Position numbers and translations under genes: made by a program
Assembly (NCBI GenBank): GCA_021229015.1
Contig: CM037788.1
Location: forward strand, 41,024,049-41,088,048
Length of the DNA stretch: 64,000 bases
Source of the DNA: Solen grandis
Taxonomy: Eukaryota; Mollusca; Bivalvia; Adapedonta; Solenidae
Reading direction: 5' to 3'
Notes under the pieces: generated by a model
The model's database searches: none
What the model was told of the DNA's origin: nothing
The model's input: only the letters and a program-made list of their open reading frames with translations
In this document: piece after piece, positions 34,511-46,710 of the stretch
How the letters are laid out: each line of letters begins with the position of its first letter
Numbering within the stretch: the stretch's first letter is position 1

Positions 34511-34752
34511 TATTGAGGTTTACCGTCGCTGCAATAGTATTTCAATCATATAGCGGCGTCCAGCTAATTACAGGTGGAGGAAGACCCCGAGTACACAGAG
34601 GTACCAGGGTAGAACTTCCGACCTACCGCAAGCCAGCTGGAAGGCTTCCTCACGTAAAAGTCCGAAGTCCCTATCGGGATTCGAACCCACAACGGTGAGG
34701 GGCTGAGAGATTTGTAGTCCACGACTGTAACTGCTCGGCCACGGCGGCCCCT
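34511..34752 (-). mobile_element. tRNA-derived SINE, copy 2 (most complete head)
   Basis: On the minus strand it starts GGGGCCGCCGTGGCCGAGCA (A box) and has GTGGGTTCGAATCCCGA (B box) about 60 bases later, a typical Pol III promoter of a long-variable-arm (Ser/Leu-like) tRNA. The body and tail are as in the other copies. It ends in (CAA)n on the minus strand, seen as GTTGTTGTTG at the plus-strand left edge. An open frame across it on the plus strand is not coding. Confidence 0.88.
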
Positions 34753-35540
34753 ATGTCAGTATGGACCAAAATAGGGAATTCCTTAGAATAGGTTCGGCGA
34801 GTCTAATCGGCTAGGTGTGACAGACCCTATAAACATTAAAGCCCCCGGAGATACATCACGTATCATATTACTTCTTTGCTGCTCTGCAGAGCGAATAAAA
34901 CAACTAACGCCACATCTTTACTTCTACAGCGCCTAAGACACTCCGTATTGAAGACCTGTATATATGTATTTCTACTATCCCTTGTTTAATGACCTACATG
35001 CGTTTTATTTTTTCAAATTCAAAGACTTTTAATCTAATGTCCTTGAATGGCATCGCACGTGCCTCTAAAGTCAAATGAAACACATTACTTCATTTAATGT
35101 TTCTTTTTCCAAACAGAAAGGTTAAATGTAAACTGTATTCGCTGAGATGACCGTTTAGTAATCGGGAAGGCTCATTTCGATGTCTCTACCATTCCAACCT
35201 GGCATCGCATGGCGTCCAGGAACCGGGTAGGCCCGGTCGGCGACTGCTGGTTGTTCATCCGATACTCATCCGACGATCGGGTGGTACAATGACGACCAGC
35301 CCCGAACGGATTTGGACTAGACGCCCGGTCGATATTGGAGATTGGCGGCAGAACATCGGGCGGGACACCTCTCGATTGGAAAGCGATGCCATCCAGGTGC
35401 ATGACGTCGGCACTGGTTTAAATACGAGTTAAGATGAATACCATATTCATTTTTTAGCACAGACCAGTTCTCGATTAGTTCCTAACGTATTTTAAAGAAC
35501 ATTCGGCGGACCACCTGTCGGTCGCTTGTTGACTGCCGGG
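34753..35540. other. Non-coding, GC-richer toward 35160-35420
   Basis: 35160-35420 has short dispersed words (GGCATCGCATGGCGTCCAGG, GCGATGCCATCCAGGTGC) that look like internal parts of the adjacent inverted-repeat element. The minus-strand open frame there has no protein-like features that I recognise. Confidence 0.45.
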
Positions 35541-36295
35541 TGATTTTTTGACATCGCACGGACGCCGAACTCATTTTAACTCGCACTTAAAATTAGTCCC
35601 GGCGTAGCTAATCTGGATGGCATCGTTTTCAAATCGAAAGGTGTCGACCGGTCAACTTCAAAATCTTACTTTGAAATAATGTTTTGTCATCTGAAAATTT
35701 ATGCACTTTAGATACTTTACTAAGACTAAACCTTCGAAATAAGAAAACATGTAGGTCATTTTCTACAGGTTATTCTAGGAAATAATAGAAATATGCATAC
35801 ATAGTTATTGGGAAGTATGATGGGTCTTAAGCGCTGTGGGGGTCAACTTGACATCTGTTAACTTATAAGTCTTTTGGAGTAGTTAAGAAGCAAATGTGGG
35901 AGATTAGGGAAATTTCTATATGCAAAACACCATAAACCTTATCAAAGTCTACCAAGCGCCCGAGAATTGACGGGCGCCAAACAGAACCCCGTATCGAACC
36001 AGTCCATCATTTAGCACTCGATTGGTATGCAGCGGACAGCAGTAGCATTATCATAAAGGCATCAGCATAACATATTGCGGTTGAATGTCCGACATATGCC
36101 GACGAAAAGTCAAATTTAAAAAAAATCCGCCGATCATTCCCCGGACGCCGCAGTGACTCCGTAAGGGACACTGTCGATCCATTTAAGAGCGATTCCGTCC
36201 CGATCTATACACGCCGGCCAATTCCAAGAAATCGGGGACGGGTTAAATGTGACCATAACTAATTCGGCGTCCGTACGATGTCAAAAAATCGCGCG
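35541..36295. mobile_element. Inverted-repeat element, possibly a non-autonomous DNA transposon
   Basis: GACATCGCACGGACGCCGAA (from 35550) returns as its reverse complement TTCGGCGTCCGTACGATGTC (to 36282), with TTTTTTGA / TCAAAAAA continuing outward. The inverted repeats span about 35-40 bases with few mismatches. The outer ends and target duplication are unclear, and the GC-richer flank at 35160-35420 may belong to it. Confidence 0.55.
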
Positions 36296-36889
36296 GCCGA
36301 TAGGCGTTCGGCCTATTGTGCTTTAAATTACGCCGAAAACTTTGACCATTGCATTACCGTTGCGCTGTCGATTCCTTAAGATCGGTTGTGCTCAAGTATA
36401 GCAATCGTCTAGGTGTAACATACCTTAAATGGTAACTTTAAGGTGATACTTTACAATAATTCTGTTTACCCAGTGAGGGGCAAGCACTAGGTATTAGGAG
36501 TAAACAATAATCCAGTCCGTCTCGAATAAGTGACTTTCAATTTGATGTCCTGATTCTGTACCGTATCACAAACACTGGAACGGTGATATCACATGTGAGT
36601 ATGGTTACATGACCTTGACATTGATTAATTCGACGACAATATGCAGGTTTAATGCCTAAATATTATAATCATTCATACCAGTTAATTGCACCTTAATTTC
36701 GCGGGATGTTTATGTTCCTCAACAACGAGATATTTATCGATGAGATATTGAAAAGTTTATAAATTTCATTACTATAAATGAATCTTCGTTGAAAGATTGT
36801 TTACATATGTGCACATTGCACGAAATGAGATACAGCACAAGTGTGTGTTAGATCTCTTTTGATTGATATGAAAACGTGATTTTTTATTA

Positions 36890-38215
36890 GCTCACCTGAG
36901 CGTGAGCTATTGCGATCCCGTGAGCGTCCGTCGTGCGTCGTGCGGCGTCAACAATTTTTAGTGTTTACACTCTATCACCTTTATTTCTTAGGCAATCATC
37001 TTCAAACTTTAAGACAATGTTTATAACCATAAAGTCTCGATTGAGTTCGATTGTGGCTGAGATCCGTCAATTAGGTCAGGAGTTATGCCCCTTTTAATAT
37101 TAAAAAAATGCAAATTTCACTTTGTTTACACTCTAGCATCTGCATCTTTAGAGCAATCATCTTCAAACTTTATGGCAATGCTAATGACCATAAGGTCTCG
37201 ATTGAGTTCGATTATGGCTAAGATCCGTCAATTATGTCAAGAGTTATGCCCCTTTTAATATTAAAAAAAAAGCAAGATTTCACTTTGCTTACACTCTAGC
37301 ATATGCATCATTTGAGCAATCATCTTCAAACTTTATGGCAATGCTTATGACCATAAAGTCTCAATTGAGTCCGATTATGGCTAAGATACGTCAATTAGGT
37401 CAAGAGTTATGCCCCTTTTAATATTCAAAAAATGCAAGATTTCACGTTGTTTACACTCTAGCATCTGCATATTTAGAGCAATCATCTTCAAACTTTATGG
37501 CAATGCTAATGACCATAAGGTCTCGATTGAGTGCGATTGTGGCTAAGATCCGTCAATTAGGTCAGGAGTTAAGCCCCTTTTAATATATAAGAAATGCCAG
37601 ATTTCACTTTGTTTACACTCTAGCATCTGCATCTTTTGAGCAATCATCCTAAAACTTAATGGCAGTGCTTATGACCATAATGTCTCGATTGAGTTTGAAT
37701 ATGGCTGAGATCGGTCAATTAGGTCAGGAGTTAAGCCCCTTTTAATATAAAAAAATGCCAGATTTCACTTTGTTTACACTCTAGCATCTTTATCTTTTGA
37801 GCAATCATCTTCAAACTTTATGACAATGTTTTTGACCATAATATTGAGTTGAATATGGCTAGATCGTCAATTAGGTCAGTTAAGCCCTTTTAATATAAAA
37901 AATGCCAATTTCACTTTGTTTACACTCTAGCATCTTCATCTTTTAAGCAATCATCTTCAAACTTTATGACAATGTTTATGACCATAATGTCTCAATTGTA
38001 TTTGAGAATGGCTGAGATCAATAAACTTTAGAAAATGTTTATGCCCATAATTTCGCAATCGGGTTCAATTATAACTGATATTGACAAGTTAATTTAGGAA
38101 TTATGCCCTTTTCACCATAAAAAAGTCAGATTTCACTTTTACACTCTAGCATCATTATTTCTTAAGCAATCATCTTTCTCAGGTGAGCGATCAAGGGCCA
38201 TCTTGGCCCTCTTGT
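36890..38215 (+). repeat. AGCTCACCTGAGC-type element with internal tandem array of about 155 bp
   Basis: Starts TTAGCTCACCTGAGCGTGAG and ends CTCAGGTGAGCGATCAAGGG then CCATCTTGGCCCTCTTG. Between them are about eight units of roughly 155 bases, each with TTTACACTCTAGCATCTGCA, GCAATCATCTTCAAACTTTA, TGACCATAA, TCTCGATTGAGTTCGATT and TATGCCCCTTTTAATAT. Units decay toward the right end. Same family as 3702-4155 and 28890-29270. Confidence 0.88.
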
Positions 38216-38347
38216 TTGAATTGTGGGATTTAATTACAAGAATTTATTGTACACTCGTTTGAATGATTTTAAAGCCTGTGGTCGTAATAATCTGTCACCT
38301 TTACTTTTCAAATAATGAGATGTAAGCAGAATGCGTTTTTTTAGCAT

Positions 38348-39663
38348 TGTGGGAGTGCACTCTGACTTTTGAGTTAGACCCCAAAGTGCGGTCGGTTTAA
38401 TGCACTTTTGGGTCAGCCCCGAAAATGGACCCCAAAGTGCGTTGATATGTCACATACTAACGCACTTTTGGGTCAAACCTTTATTTTGAATATACCAGAA
38501 GTTCATACCGTAAGTGGTAATTTTTACAATACTAAATGTATATGAAATACAACGCACATGAATTTTACAAGAATTAACAACATATCTACAAAATAATCAT
38601 TTTATGATTTGGTGTTCAATGAATATAATGAATACAGAATACATTTGTATATCTACTTTAGATGAATTAAAATATATTTAATGTATAACAAATCAGTATC
38701 CAATGGTATATATTAACGAAAGAGACATTTTTAGAAACATCCCAGTATTAAGATATATATAGAACTATATGAAATTAAGAAATCCTAAAGTGAGATTTAT
38801 CCAGAAAAGCATGTTTACGTAAGAGATCAATTTTTACATATTGTAATAAGAATAAATTTTAATTACTATGAAATATATTTCTGCTATTTCATATTTTAAA
38901 ATTATTGACTAAAGACGCATAGATTCCTAACTATGTTATTTCAATTCATTTCAACATACAAGGGCGTGTATTTCGTCATATAAAATACGTTCAAATATAA
39001 AATGACATTCATCCTCTAACTTGTTGCATAGGCTACTAGTAAAGGTATATTACCCACCCATTTTCAACATCTGTCAACAAGCAATGAGAAGATACTCTAA
39101 GTTTAATTACACTGAATCTAAACTTATTGATATTGATAGTACTGTATGTAAAATATGGCTGAAATCATAAACTGTTTATAAAATTAGCCCCAAATCACTT
39201 AATCTCCTCCTAAACCCACGAATAACATGATTGGTATTTTAGCTTTTGTTCAATGATGATGATGATGATGATTACAGTGATGGGGTAAAACCACTTTAGC
39301 AAAGTGGAATAAAACGAACTTTTTATATTTCAATATACCTATTGCAATTTGGTCTAAGAAAATAACACCTGAACAAGAAGCAAATGTCTGTTAATTGATG
39401 TCAAATTAAAATAAAAATCTCACTATTATCTTCCATAACACTCCTTAAGTCATATTACATTAGCAAAATTAGTGGTAAGTTTGGCCAAAAAAAGCCGTGG
39501 AAATCACTTCCCTTCAAAATGCATACTATTTCTTAAAATATGTTCAAAGATCTAACTCCAAAGTGCGTTACATTTGCTACTATTCGATTCAGTAATGCAA
39601 CAATGCAACGCACTCTGGGATCCAGTTCTGACCCTAAAGTGCGTTGGATATTGCGTTCCCACA
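38348..39663. mobile_element. Inverted-repeat element with subterminal CGCACTTTGGGGTC repeats
   Basis: Terminal TGTGGGAGTGCA at the left and TGCGTTCCCACA at the right (inverted, 2 mismatches). Both ends carry several copies, in both orientations, of a word like AACGCACTTTTGGGTC / GACCCCAAAGTGCGTT: four on the left (38380-38480) and three on the right (39555-39645). The middle is AT-rich with a (GAT)n run and no ORF. Subterminal repeats of this kind are typical transposase-binding sites of hAT-like or similar elements. The superfamily cannot be named from this. Confidence 0.75.
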
Positions 39664-40025
39664 GAGAATCATGCCTACTTAAGACATGTTCTCAGAACCT
39701 GAACGAACATTCTTAATCCGAGACTCCGGATTTTCCGCGTTTGATTACCGCCATGTAAGTCCCTGACCTATAGTCAAACGTTTCTGCGTCTACTGACAAA
39801 TGTAAAAAAAAAAGAACCGGCTATATCCAGCTATTCACTTTTATATTGATATAGCTTACCTGAATTGAAGGCACACTTAAATATTATTTTGCAACGTTTT
39901 GTAAAATTGAGTCTTAAAATCTTAACATGCAAACAAATTGTTTCGATAAATGGGAAGTGACTTATATTCGCTGAATAGTTGATTCCGAAGCACTGAGTTC
40001 ACTACTTTGAGGAAAGATTTTTCTT

Positions 40026-40274
40026 TTGAAGTTTAAATTGATAATGATACGTTTGGAGATTAACATGCTTTTTTTTCATATGTTTGTTGTGTTGTTTTTA
40101 TTTTTATGTCAACGAAATCGGTTGTACTCATCTATAGAAGATAATTCACAGCAGTATCATGACGTAGACAGGTGGGACGAAGCTACGCCTTACATTATCT
40201 TAAACAGAACTGTACATTCTACTCATGAAAACTCCAAAAGGATTAATTGTGTATCAAGCAATCCGCTCGAGTAG
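40026..40274 (+). other. Possible signal-anchor ORF or exon, unidentified
   Basis: 82 codons. The N-terminus has a strongly hydrophobic run (MLFFHMFVVLFLFLC) followed by a hydrophilic stretch with one N-glycosylation sequon (NRT), as in the stem of a type II Golgi enzyme. I do not recognise the family. The T-rich hydrophobic run can arise by chance in AT-rich DNA, so this may be nothing. Confidence 0.2.
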
Positions 40275-40784
40275 AATCATTTATAACATATCATCACTGA
40301 TTTTAATACCCAGACATTCCTTTGCACTGAGAATGCTGATAAGAGTTGTAAAACTGAGACGAAATCCATTTTATTCTTGTTAAACTTTAACATAATTGAA
40401 TCCTGAACGTTTGATTTATTTGTAATTATTTTTGGGGGGAGATAATGCATACGTTGAATTATTTTGGTCAGTAACCGTAAAGACAAGACGTCTCAATAAA
40501 TGTATATTTTGCGTATATCTTGCATTTTTCAAAAAGTTCAACCATACGAACTTTGAAGTATTTTTTTTCAGAAAAACCGCCCGTCAAAACCACTATTACC
40601 TTTATAATGAAGGGCTTATTTCAATTTCGATCTATTTTAAGCATCATCTTATTTAACTGCATGAAAGACCATACATGAACTGGAATTGTGTTGAAAAACA
40701 CTTTAGAATGGCATAAATACTTTACAGGTGTGCAAATTTCGTTTATATATTGTACTAAAAACATGACTTGACTAAACTTGACTA

Positions 40785-41032
40785 GACTATTTAAATTTAC
40801 CGTCGCTTCGACAGTATTTCAGTCATATAGCGACGTCCAGCTAATTACGCTAATGGAGGAAGACCCCAAATGCACAGAGGCATCCGGGTAGAACCACCGA
40901 CCTACTGCAAGCCAGCTGGAAGGCTTCCTCACATGAAAATCCGAATGACCCTGTCGGGATTCGAGCCCACGCGGTGAGGGACTGAGTGAGTGTTAAAGTC
41001 AGCGACTTTACCCTCTCGGCCACGGAGGCCCT
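40785..41032 (-). mobile_element. tRNA-derived SINE, copy 3
   Basis: Complete minus-strand copy: GGGCCTCCGTGGCCGAGAGG head, GTGGGCTCGAATCCCGA B box, body GAAGCCTTCCAGCTGGCTTG, tail GACGTCGCTATATGACTGAA. It ends in a GACTT-type simple repeat (seen on the plus strand as CTTGACTAAACTTGACTAGA), as in copy 4. Confidence 0.88.
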
Positions 41033-41519
41033 AATTTTTTCTAATAGCAAAACGATACATGTATAATGTCATAAGACACGGCACAAATAATCAACATAAC
41101 AATGTCATAGTGGTCAGACTAATTAAATTCACTTAGCAACCGAGCATCTGAAGACAGGTAATTGCTAATTTTATCAGGTTCAGGAATGAGATGAAAGAGC
41201 TATATCTAAATCATATGAAATTATTGTACTACGTAAATGAGCAATTTGTTATATCAAAAAAAAAATGAAAATTAGACGGAAATTTTATCACTTACACTTG
41301 CTACTCTTTATTTTTCCCAGTATTTTGCAATGACTATGTTAGTTTATCTATAACAGCTGTTAGTAACACATTGTTCTTGAAAAAAAAAAACCCACCCCAA
41401 AACAGCAAACAAGCTTTGATGTAATAATTCAATTAAATGCTGTTTATATCACTGTAAGTTGATCAAATTTTTCAAATGTTAGTTATTATCATTTTTGACA
41501 ACTGAACTAAACTTAACTC

Positions 41520-44110
41520 AAAATGTACCTCCTCAGTCAGCCATTTTATGTAACCTGCACTGAAGGACCAAATCATATTAAATAAAAAAGCTGCAATAAG
41601 AATGTATGAGAATCAGTATTAAACCGTATTACATGAAAACCAAAATTTACACTCTACACTGCATATTATTTTATTGATAAGAATATTCACATAGGTGAAC
41701 ACGTAAAACTCTTTAGTAGTTAACCCTGCTGACTTTATACGCCCTGGTTTCTATTCAAAGGTACATTTGAGTAAATTATCTAGTTATATGACTTCAAAAG
41801 ACCATCGAAGTCTTTGAGATGCTGTCCTTATATCAGTACGCGTGTACAGTGGTGGGATATTATCAGCTCAAAATATTTCCTCCATGGCTTATATTACGCC
41901 CAATTACATTTATATATTTTATGCCAATATGTCGCTGTAATAAACTATTAAATCGCAAAAAAGAAATGAAGCGTTTTGTGTAGAAGGCAATTTCAGATTG
42001 AGCAATCGATATCTCTTGTCAAGTTAAAAGGTTTCCAGCATTTGTTTGTTACACGTGATATTACAGTAAAATTCTTGCTGTATATCTATTATTTGTATAA
42101 TAGAACTGTTTAAAAAAAAAATGCCGACATAAGAACAACAAAGAATACATAAGATAAAAAAATGTTTTAAGTATACTAAACGCTATAGAATCCCCCGTTA
42201 TATCATTCTGCGTTATGATTAAAATCTTATTTTAGACAAGCAATTGTGTATATGACAATAAAAATAATAAGATAACACATGTCTCTAAAAAGAAATAAAA
42301 TGAAAATATAAAAAAGAAAATTATCTTACCTAAATTTTCAGTCACAGATATTCCGATGAAGCAAAACGATATTAATATTGTCTTCGGACTGACAAATCTT
42401 TAATTTCTACATCTATGCAAATTAAAAACAGTAGGAATTTATAGATATCCCAAAATGACAGGCACAAATGTGGCGACCCGATTGGATATGAATCAACGCA
42501 TGCGTATAGAGGTAAAAATCAAAAGCAATGTACATTGCAGAGATGTATATATGCTTTCTGGTCACAAAAGCGGACACATCCGATTGCAACGTCATTTGCG
42601 TAATCCCAGAGCCCCACCTATATGGATTTAGATATCTCATATTACTAGCTGACGTCTTCGCGAAGATCCCCGGATAACAGTGGTCGCACTTTGGATCATA
42701 ACTAACCGGGGAATGTTTAACTGACGCTGCCACTTTTTCTTGGTCATTTGGTAAGTTGTTGTGTTTCATTTTCCTGTACATAAGTTATATCGTGTACATT
42801 TTTTATCAAGATAAATACTTTTAGTATCCGTTTCCGTTATACCTGTTTAATGGGTATTTATTTCATACCAGTAGCTACAGTTGTAGTGTTGGTATTTGTC
42901 AGGATTGTGACATAGCTGCATCGAATCCGAGCACAGAAATACATTTAAAACTAAAACGAACACGTTCGCTATTCTGCGGATAAGAACGGTGTCATATATG
43001 GTCGGAAAGCTATATTGTCGTAAAACAAAGCCTAAGTTTTCAAGATCATTTACAAAAAGACATTTTGTCTACGGTTGGTTATGAAGTACTTAAACTATCG
43101 GATGACTGAATAAAACTCTGCATAATGGGTTAACTTGTGAAATACTTAATGTTATTGACATATGCATGAATTAACATCTTTTTCTTTGGAATGTTATTTT
43201 CAAAATAAATGTATTGATTACGAATTAATCATATATATCATAATTTTGTTACAGAGATGTTCAGTTTAGGCCGTTTTATGTACGTAATGATAACATATGT
43301 CTTCTTGTCACGTCAGATAAGTTCAACACTGACTTTATGTCCGGTCTTATGATACTGTATCCCGAAGCAGAGCTTAGACGGGTACCAATTACATGCTTGT
43401 TAACCGTAGATACACAGTATAAATACAATGTATAGTGGTTCTGGCAGTTAATTCAAATTCAAGTTAGCATTACATTCTTTAGACGCTGTTTATTGTTTGA
43501 TTTGTAAAGTTCTGCATTTCCTTTTATTTATTTTGTTATAAATGAATATTTAACGTATTTAGATTATACAAAGGGAACGCTTGAACAGATATATGAAAGG
43601 TCGTTTTAATTAAAGGGTGTTAAAATATTTGAGCGAATACTGACCGAATAGATGATATATCGACCGAATGATAAACTTTTTTTTTCAGTTAGTAAATACC
43701 AGTTTTGATCATTTGTATGCAAGATATTTCTATAATAAACGTATGATTATGACTGGAAATTCATTTTATTTTAATAATTTCATCAAACTTTGTAAGGTAC
43801 TAAACATATAGGTCCTTATAACCATCGGCTTGATTATCTAAGTCGGTCTAACTGACATTTGTGTAAAACGTATGATCCCATGACTTATTTAGTAGGGTAC
43901 AGTTGCACTCTCATAATATTGCAAAAAAAAAAAAAAAAAAAAAAAAATACTGTCTTACCAAGTTTAAGAATTTAATGTGAATTACGAAAGAAACCAGGAC
44001 ACACGGAAATAAGATATTTCGTCATGAGTAGCCAATTGTGAAAGTATCAGTAACCAACTCACGAGTAATGTTTACAAGTCTGAAGTTATCAAATTTATCT
44101 TTGGTATGCA
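41520..44110. repeat. Tandem duplication unit A
   Basis: Collinear with 44390-47815 (unit B). Shared words in order include TTACACTCTACACTG, GTGAACACGT, TATGTCGCTGTAATAAACT, GTGTAGAAGGC, TTGTTTGTTACACGTGATAT, CACAAATGTGGCG, CGTCATTTGCGTAATCCCAG, GTAAGTTGTTG, GCAGAGCTTAGACGGGTACC and GTTTACAAGTCTGAAGTTAT. Identity looks moderate, so the duplication is old. Confidence 0.8.
42330..42750. promoter_or_regulatory. Candidate bidirectional promoter A with divergent splice donors
   Basis: A minus-strand donor (TTTAG|GTAAGA, exon end 42330) and a plus-strand donor (TTTG|GTAAGTTGTT, exon end 42750) face away from each other. Between them are an inverted CCAAT word (CCGATTGGATAT), a CGCATGCG, CGTCATTTGCGTAATCCCAG and a TATATGGAT box. 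All recur in unit B with both donors kept, while most other bases have drifted. That conservation suggests untranslated first exons on both strands. No coding frame is involved. Confidence 0.5.
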
Positions 44111-44579
44111 TCATGACTTTCATAAGGCGAAATAAAAACAAGTTTTGTTTTTCACTAACATCTCCGGAAAAAAACAGTGTCGGTATATCGGCTGAACTTT
44201 TTATTTTATTTTTTAACATTTTTTTTTCATTATTACCTTATTTATTCAAAGGAATTGACAAAAAATAGCGTTTTGCAACCGTAATAGCCCGAATGCTACG
44301 AAAAAAAAAATCAGGGTCGGTACAAATGAATAGGGTCGGTTGGGTTAGTGAAAACAAGTAACTTTTTTATTACGCCTAATATAAATCCTTAATCAGGCAT
44401 TTTATTTTATCTGCATTCAAGCGCACAGTCATATGAAGTAACGATTATGATGTAATAAGAATATCAGTCTCAACGTATGAAACGATTTGTCAACAAAGAT
44501 AACATAGAATACAAGATTTAAATACATACTACACTCTATACTATTGTCCTGATGAATTTATTCACTGTAAGTGAACACG

Positions 44580-44821
44580 TTAACCCTTTCCCTCATATAG
44601 ACTCATTTTGACGCACTCAGTAGGTACCACATAAAGCCTGATCTGCAGAAAACCACAGTTAAACCTTACCAAATTTAATTATAAAATCCTCATTTCCAGA
44701 CCACTGAGGAGCAGCGAACAGCATAAAACCTGATCAGCCAGCGAGTTACTCGCAGGCTGATCTGGTTTTATGCTGTTCGCATAGGTCTTTTCATGGTGTC
44801 CTCTTTGAAGGAAAGGGTTAA
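44580..44821. mobile_element. 242-bp MITE with TTAA target (piggyBac-like), copy 1
   Basis: TTAA then CCCTTTCCCTCATATAGA at the left; right end GAAGGAAAGGGTTAA. An inner palindrome, CAGCGAGTTACTCGCAGGCTG, sits between AAACCTGATC and GATCTGGTTTTA. A TTAA target with CCCTTT ends is the piggyBac pattern. Same length as the copies at 47468 and 60495. Confidence 0.85.
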
Positions 44822-45599
44822 ATAATAAAGTAATTAATCCTTCTGACTTTTCAGGAGTAAACTATCTAGAAAGAAGCTAAAAGAACACCGAAAGGGACAA
44901 TGAAGATGTTTTTCTTTCATCGCGTGCGCACACAGTAACTATTGCGTGCGAATGAGATAACTACTGCGTACAGTGTGGACATACCATGTGGTTTATGATG
45001 TCATTTTAAGCTAAGACAAACAGCATAATTTGCATCGATTCAGAAAAGAAAACTACTGTATTTTTTTTTCTTCGTCAATTTTATTGGGATATATTGCATG
45101 CGAAGCGGAAAATTGTGCTCTACACACAAGTTTTAATGATTCTTTTGTTAATTGTACACTATTTCCTAATATTCAGGAAAACATTATTAGATATGTGCTC
45201 TTTGTGATAGTAATTAAATGCTTACGAACTCTGAAGGTTTTCCCGAATGTTTTGGAATAATGTACTGTATATTTGACAAGATGATAACTAGGGCATATGT
45301 GTAGACCACACATTAAAAATACTTACAGCAGCAGAACGAGGCAAAATACGCTGTTTGTGATAGCTGAAAATGACGTCATATACAACGTGGTATGGCCACA
45401 CTGTGCGTAAGAAAGCTATCGCGTTCGTGGGCGATAACCACCGCGTCAGCGTATCTTCCATGCTCCATTTATATCGCCGTTAATTTATATTCGTCGATTC
45501 TACTCGAAAAGAGCTGTATGACGTAATGAGCTAGACATATTTCACCTATCGGATATATGAGCCTAATAACATTCTTACATATGTCGCTATGATAAACTG

Positions 45600-45990
45600 T
45601 CTTACAGATGTCCGACTAAATCGTCCAATGAAATGTTTGCATTTCGTTCAAAATTTGAAAAATATATCGCATTAGATCTTGATATGAAAAAGATATAAGT
45701 GTATGCTGCCTACGTTTTCTTAGGGCTAAATGGGCAGATCTTGTTGCTGCGGCGGAAGATTATGACGTCATGTTTTGAATGTGTCCGTATCAAATGTACC
45801 CACTGATACTGACTCTGAACTATCATGTATACTGTCAATCAATCGCGAATTGATTCCATAGTGCGAGGTCAAAGGTAAAGATGTAAGACGTACGTGACAA
45901 ACTGTAAATATGTCATCGTTTATATTTCAAATTTTATGGAATTATCGCAGCGCTCCGCTTCGGGTCGATAACGGGTATATAAACGATAAC
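45600..45990. repeat. Dispersed repeat, copy 2
   Basis: Counterpart of 3080-3480, sharing CCAATGAAATG, TTTCGTTCAAAATTTGAAA, GACGTCATGTTTTGA, GACGTACGTGACA, CTGTAAATATG and TTATCGCAGCGCTC. It interrupts duplication unit B. Confidence 0.7.
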
Positions 45991-46371
45991 TTATACAAAT
46001 CGCGTTATGTGTAGAAGGCCATTTCTGATTGAGAAATAAGTAGAGGTTTCACAGCAATTGTTTGTTACACGTGATATTTCAGTAAAAATAGAACGTTGTA
46101 AAAAGATCCAAAGATCGTCAAGGTATCCTGAACAATAAAGAATTCATTAAATGAAGATATGAGTTTTGTATACTTCACGCAATATATTCTGTATTAAGAT
46201 AGAGAAGCTCATATTAAAATAATCGTCTATCTGATAATAAGAATATTGATAATAATAATAATAATAATAAATGTTATTTTATGATAATAAAGACTCGAAT
46301 TAAATACATGCTTTACATGGTATATCTAAACTGCTTCCAAAGAGAAATAAAATTATATAAATAAATCTTAC

Positions 46372-46710
46372 CTAAATTCAGTTATAGACCTTCCAAAGAG
46401 GTCAATTCTTTATTTCCAACATCTTTGTCAATATAAAACAATTGGATTATATAAGTGCTCCAAAATGATTGACACAAATGTGGCGGTCCGACTGGATATT
46501 GCAAACAGCGCATGCGTAAAAAGGAGATACACAGTCATGTGTATAAGTGCCTTGAACTTTCTGATCGCAAGAGCGCATCGTCATTTACGTAATCCCAGTG
46601 TCCTACATATATGGATATCAAGTCGTTTCAAATTTTGCGGGTAACAGACCGGCCGCATTTTGGGTACGAATATTAACATTTTTACCTACTTTTTAATCTG
46701 TTGGCTCCAG
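46372..46710. promoter_or_regulatory. Candidate bidirectional promoter B with divergent splice donors
   Basis: Paralogue of 42330-42750. Minus donor TTTAG|GTAAGA (exon end 46372) and plus donor CCAG|GTAAGTTGTTG (exon end 46710). Between them: CACAAATGTGGCGGTCCGAC, CGCATGCG, CGTCATTTACGTAATCCCAG and ATATATGGAT. The plus donor would suit a leader exon of DUOX(+), the minus donor a far-upstream leader of DUOXA. Both links are inference. Confidence 0.5.

Noticed and set aside
32553..34698. Open frames over SINE copies 1 and 2
   Set aside because: They are SINE sequence; the same frames are broken in the other copies.
42422..42781. 119-codon minus-strand frame over candidate promoter A
   Set aside because: The homologous stretch in unit B has no equivalent frame, so the reading frame is not conserved although the splice donors are.
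45030..45260. 76-codon plus-strand frame with a hydrophobic start and several Cys, considered as a secreted peptide
   Set aside because: It lies in filler not shared with duplication unit A and has no splice or promoter support; T-rich hydrophobic runs are expected by chance here.
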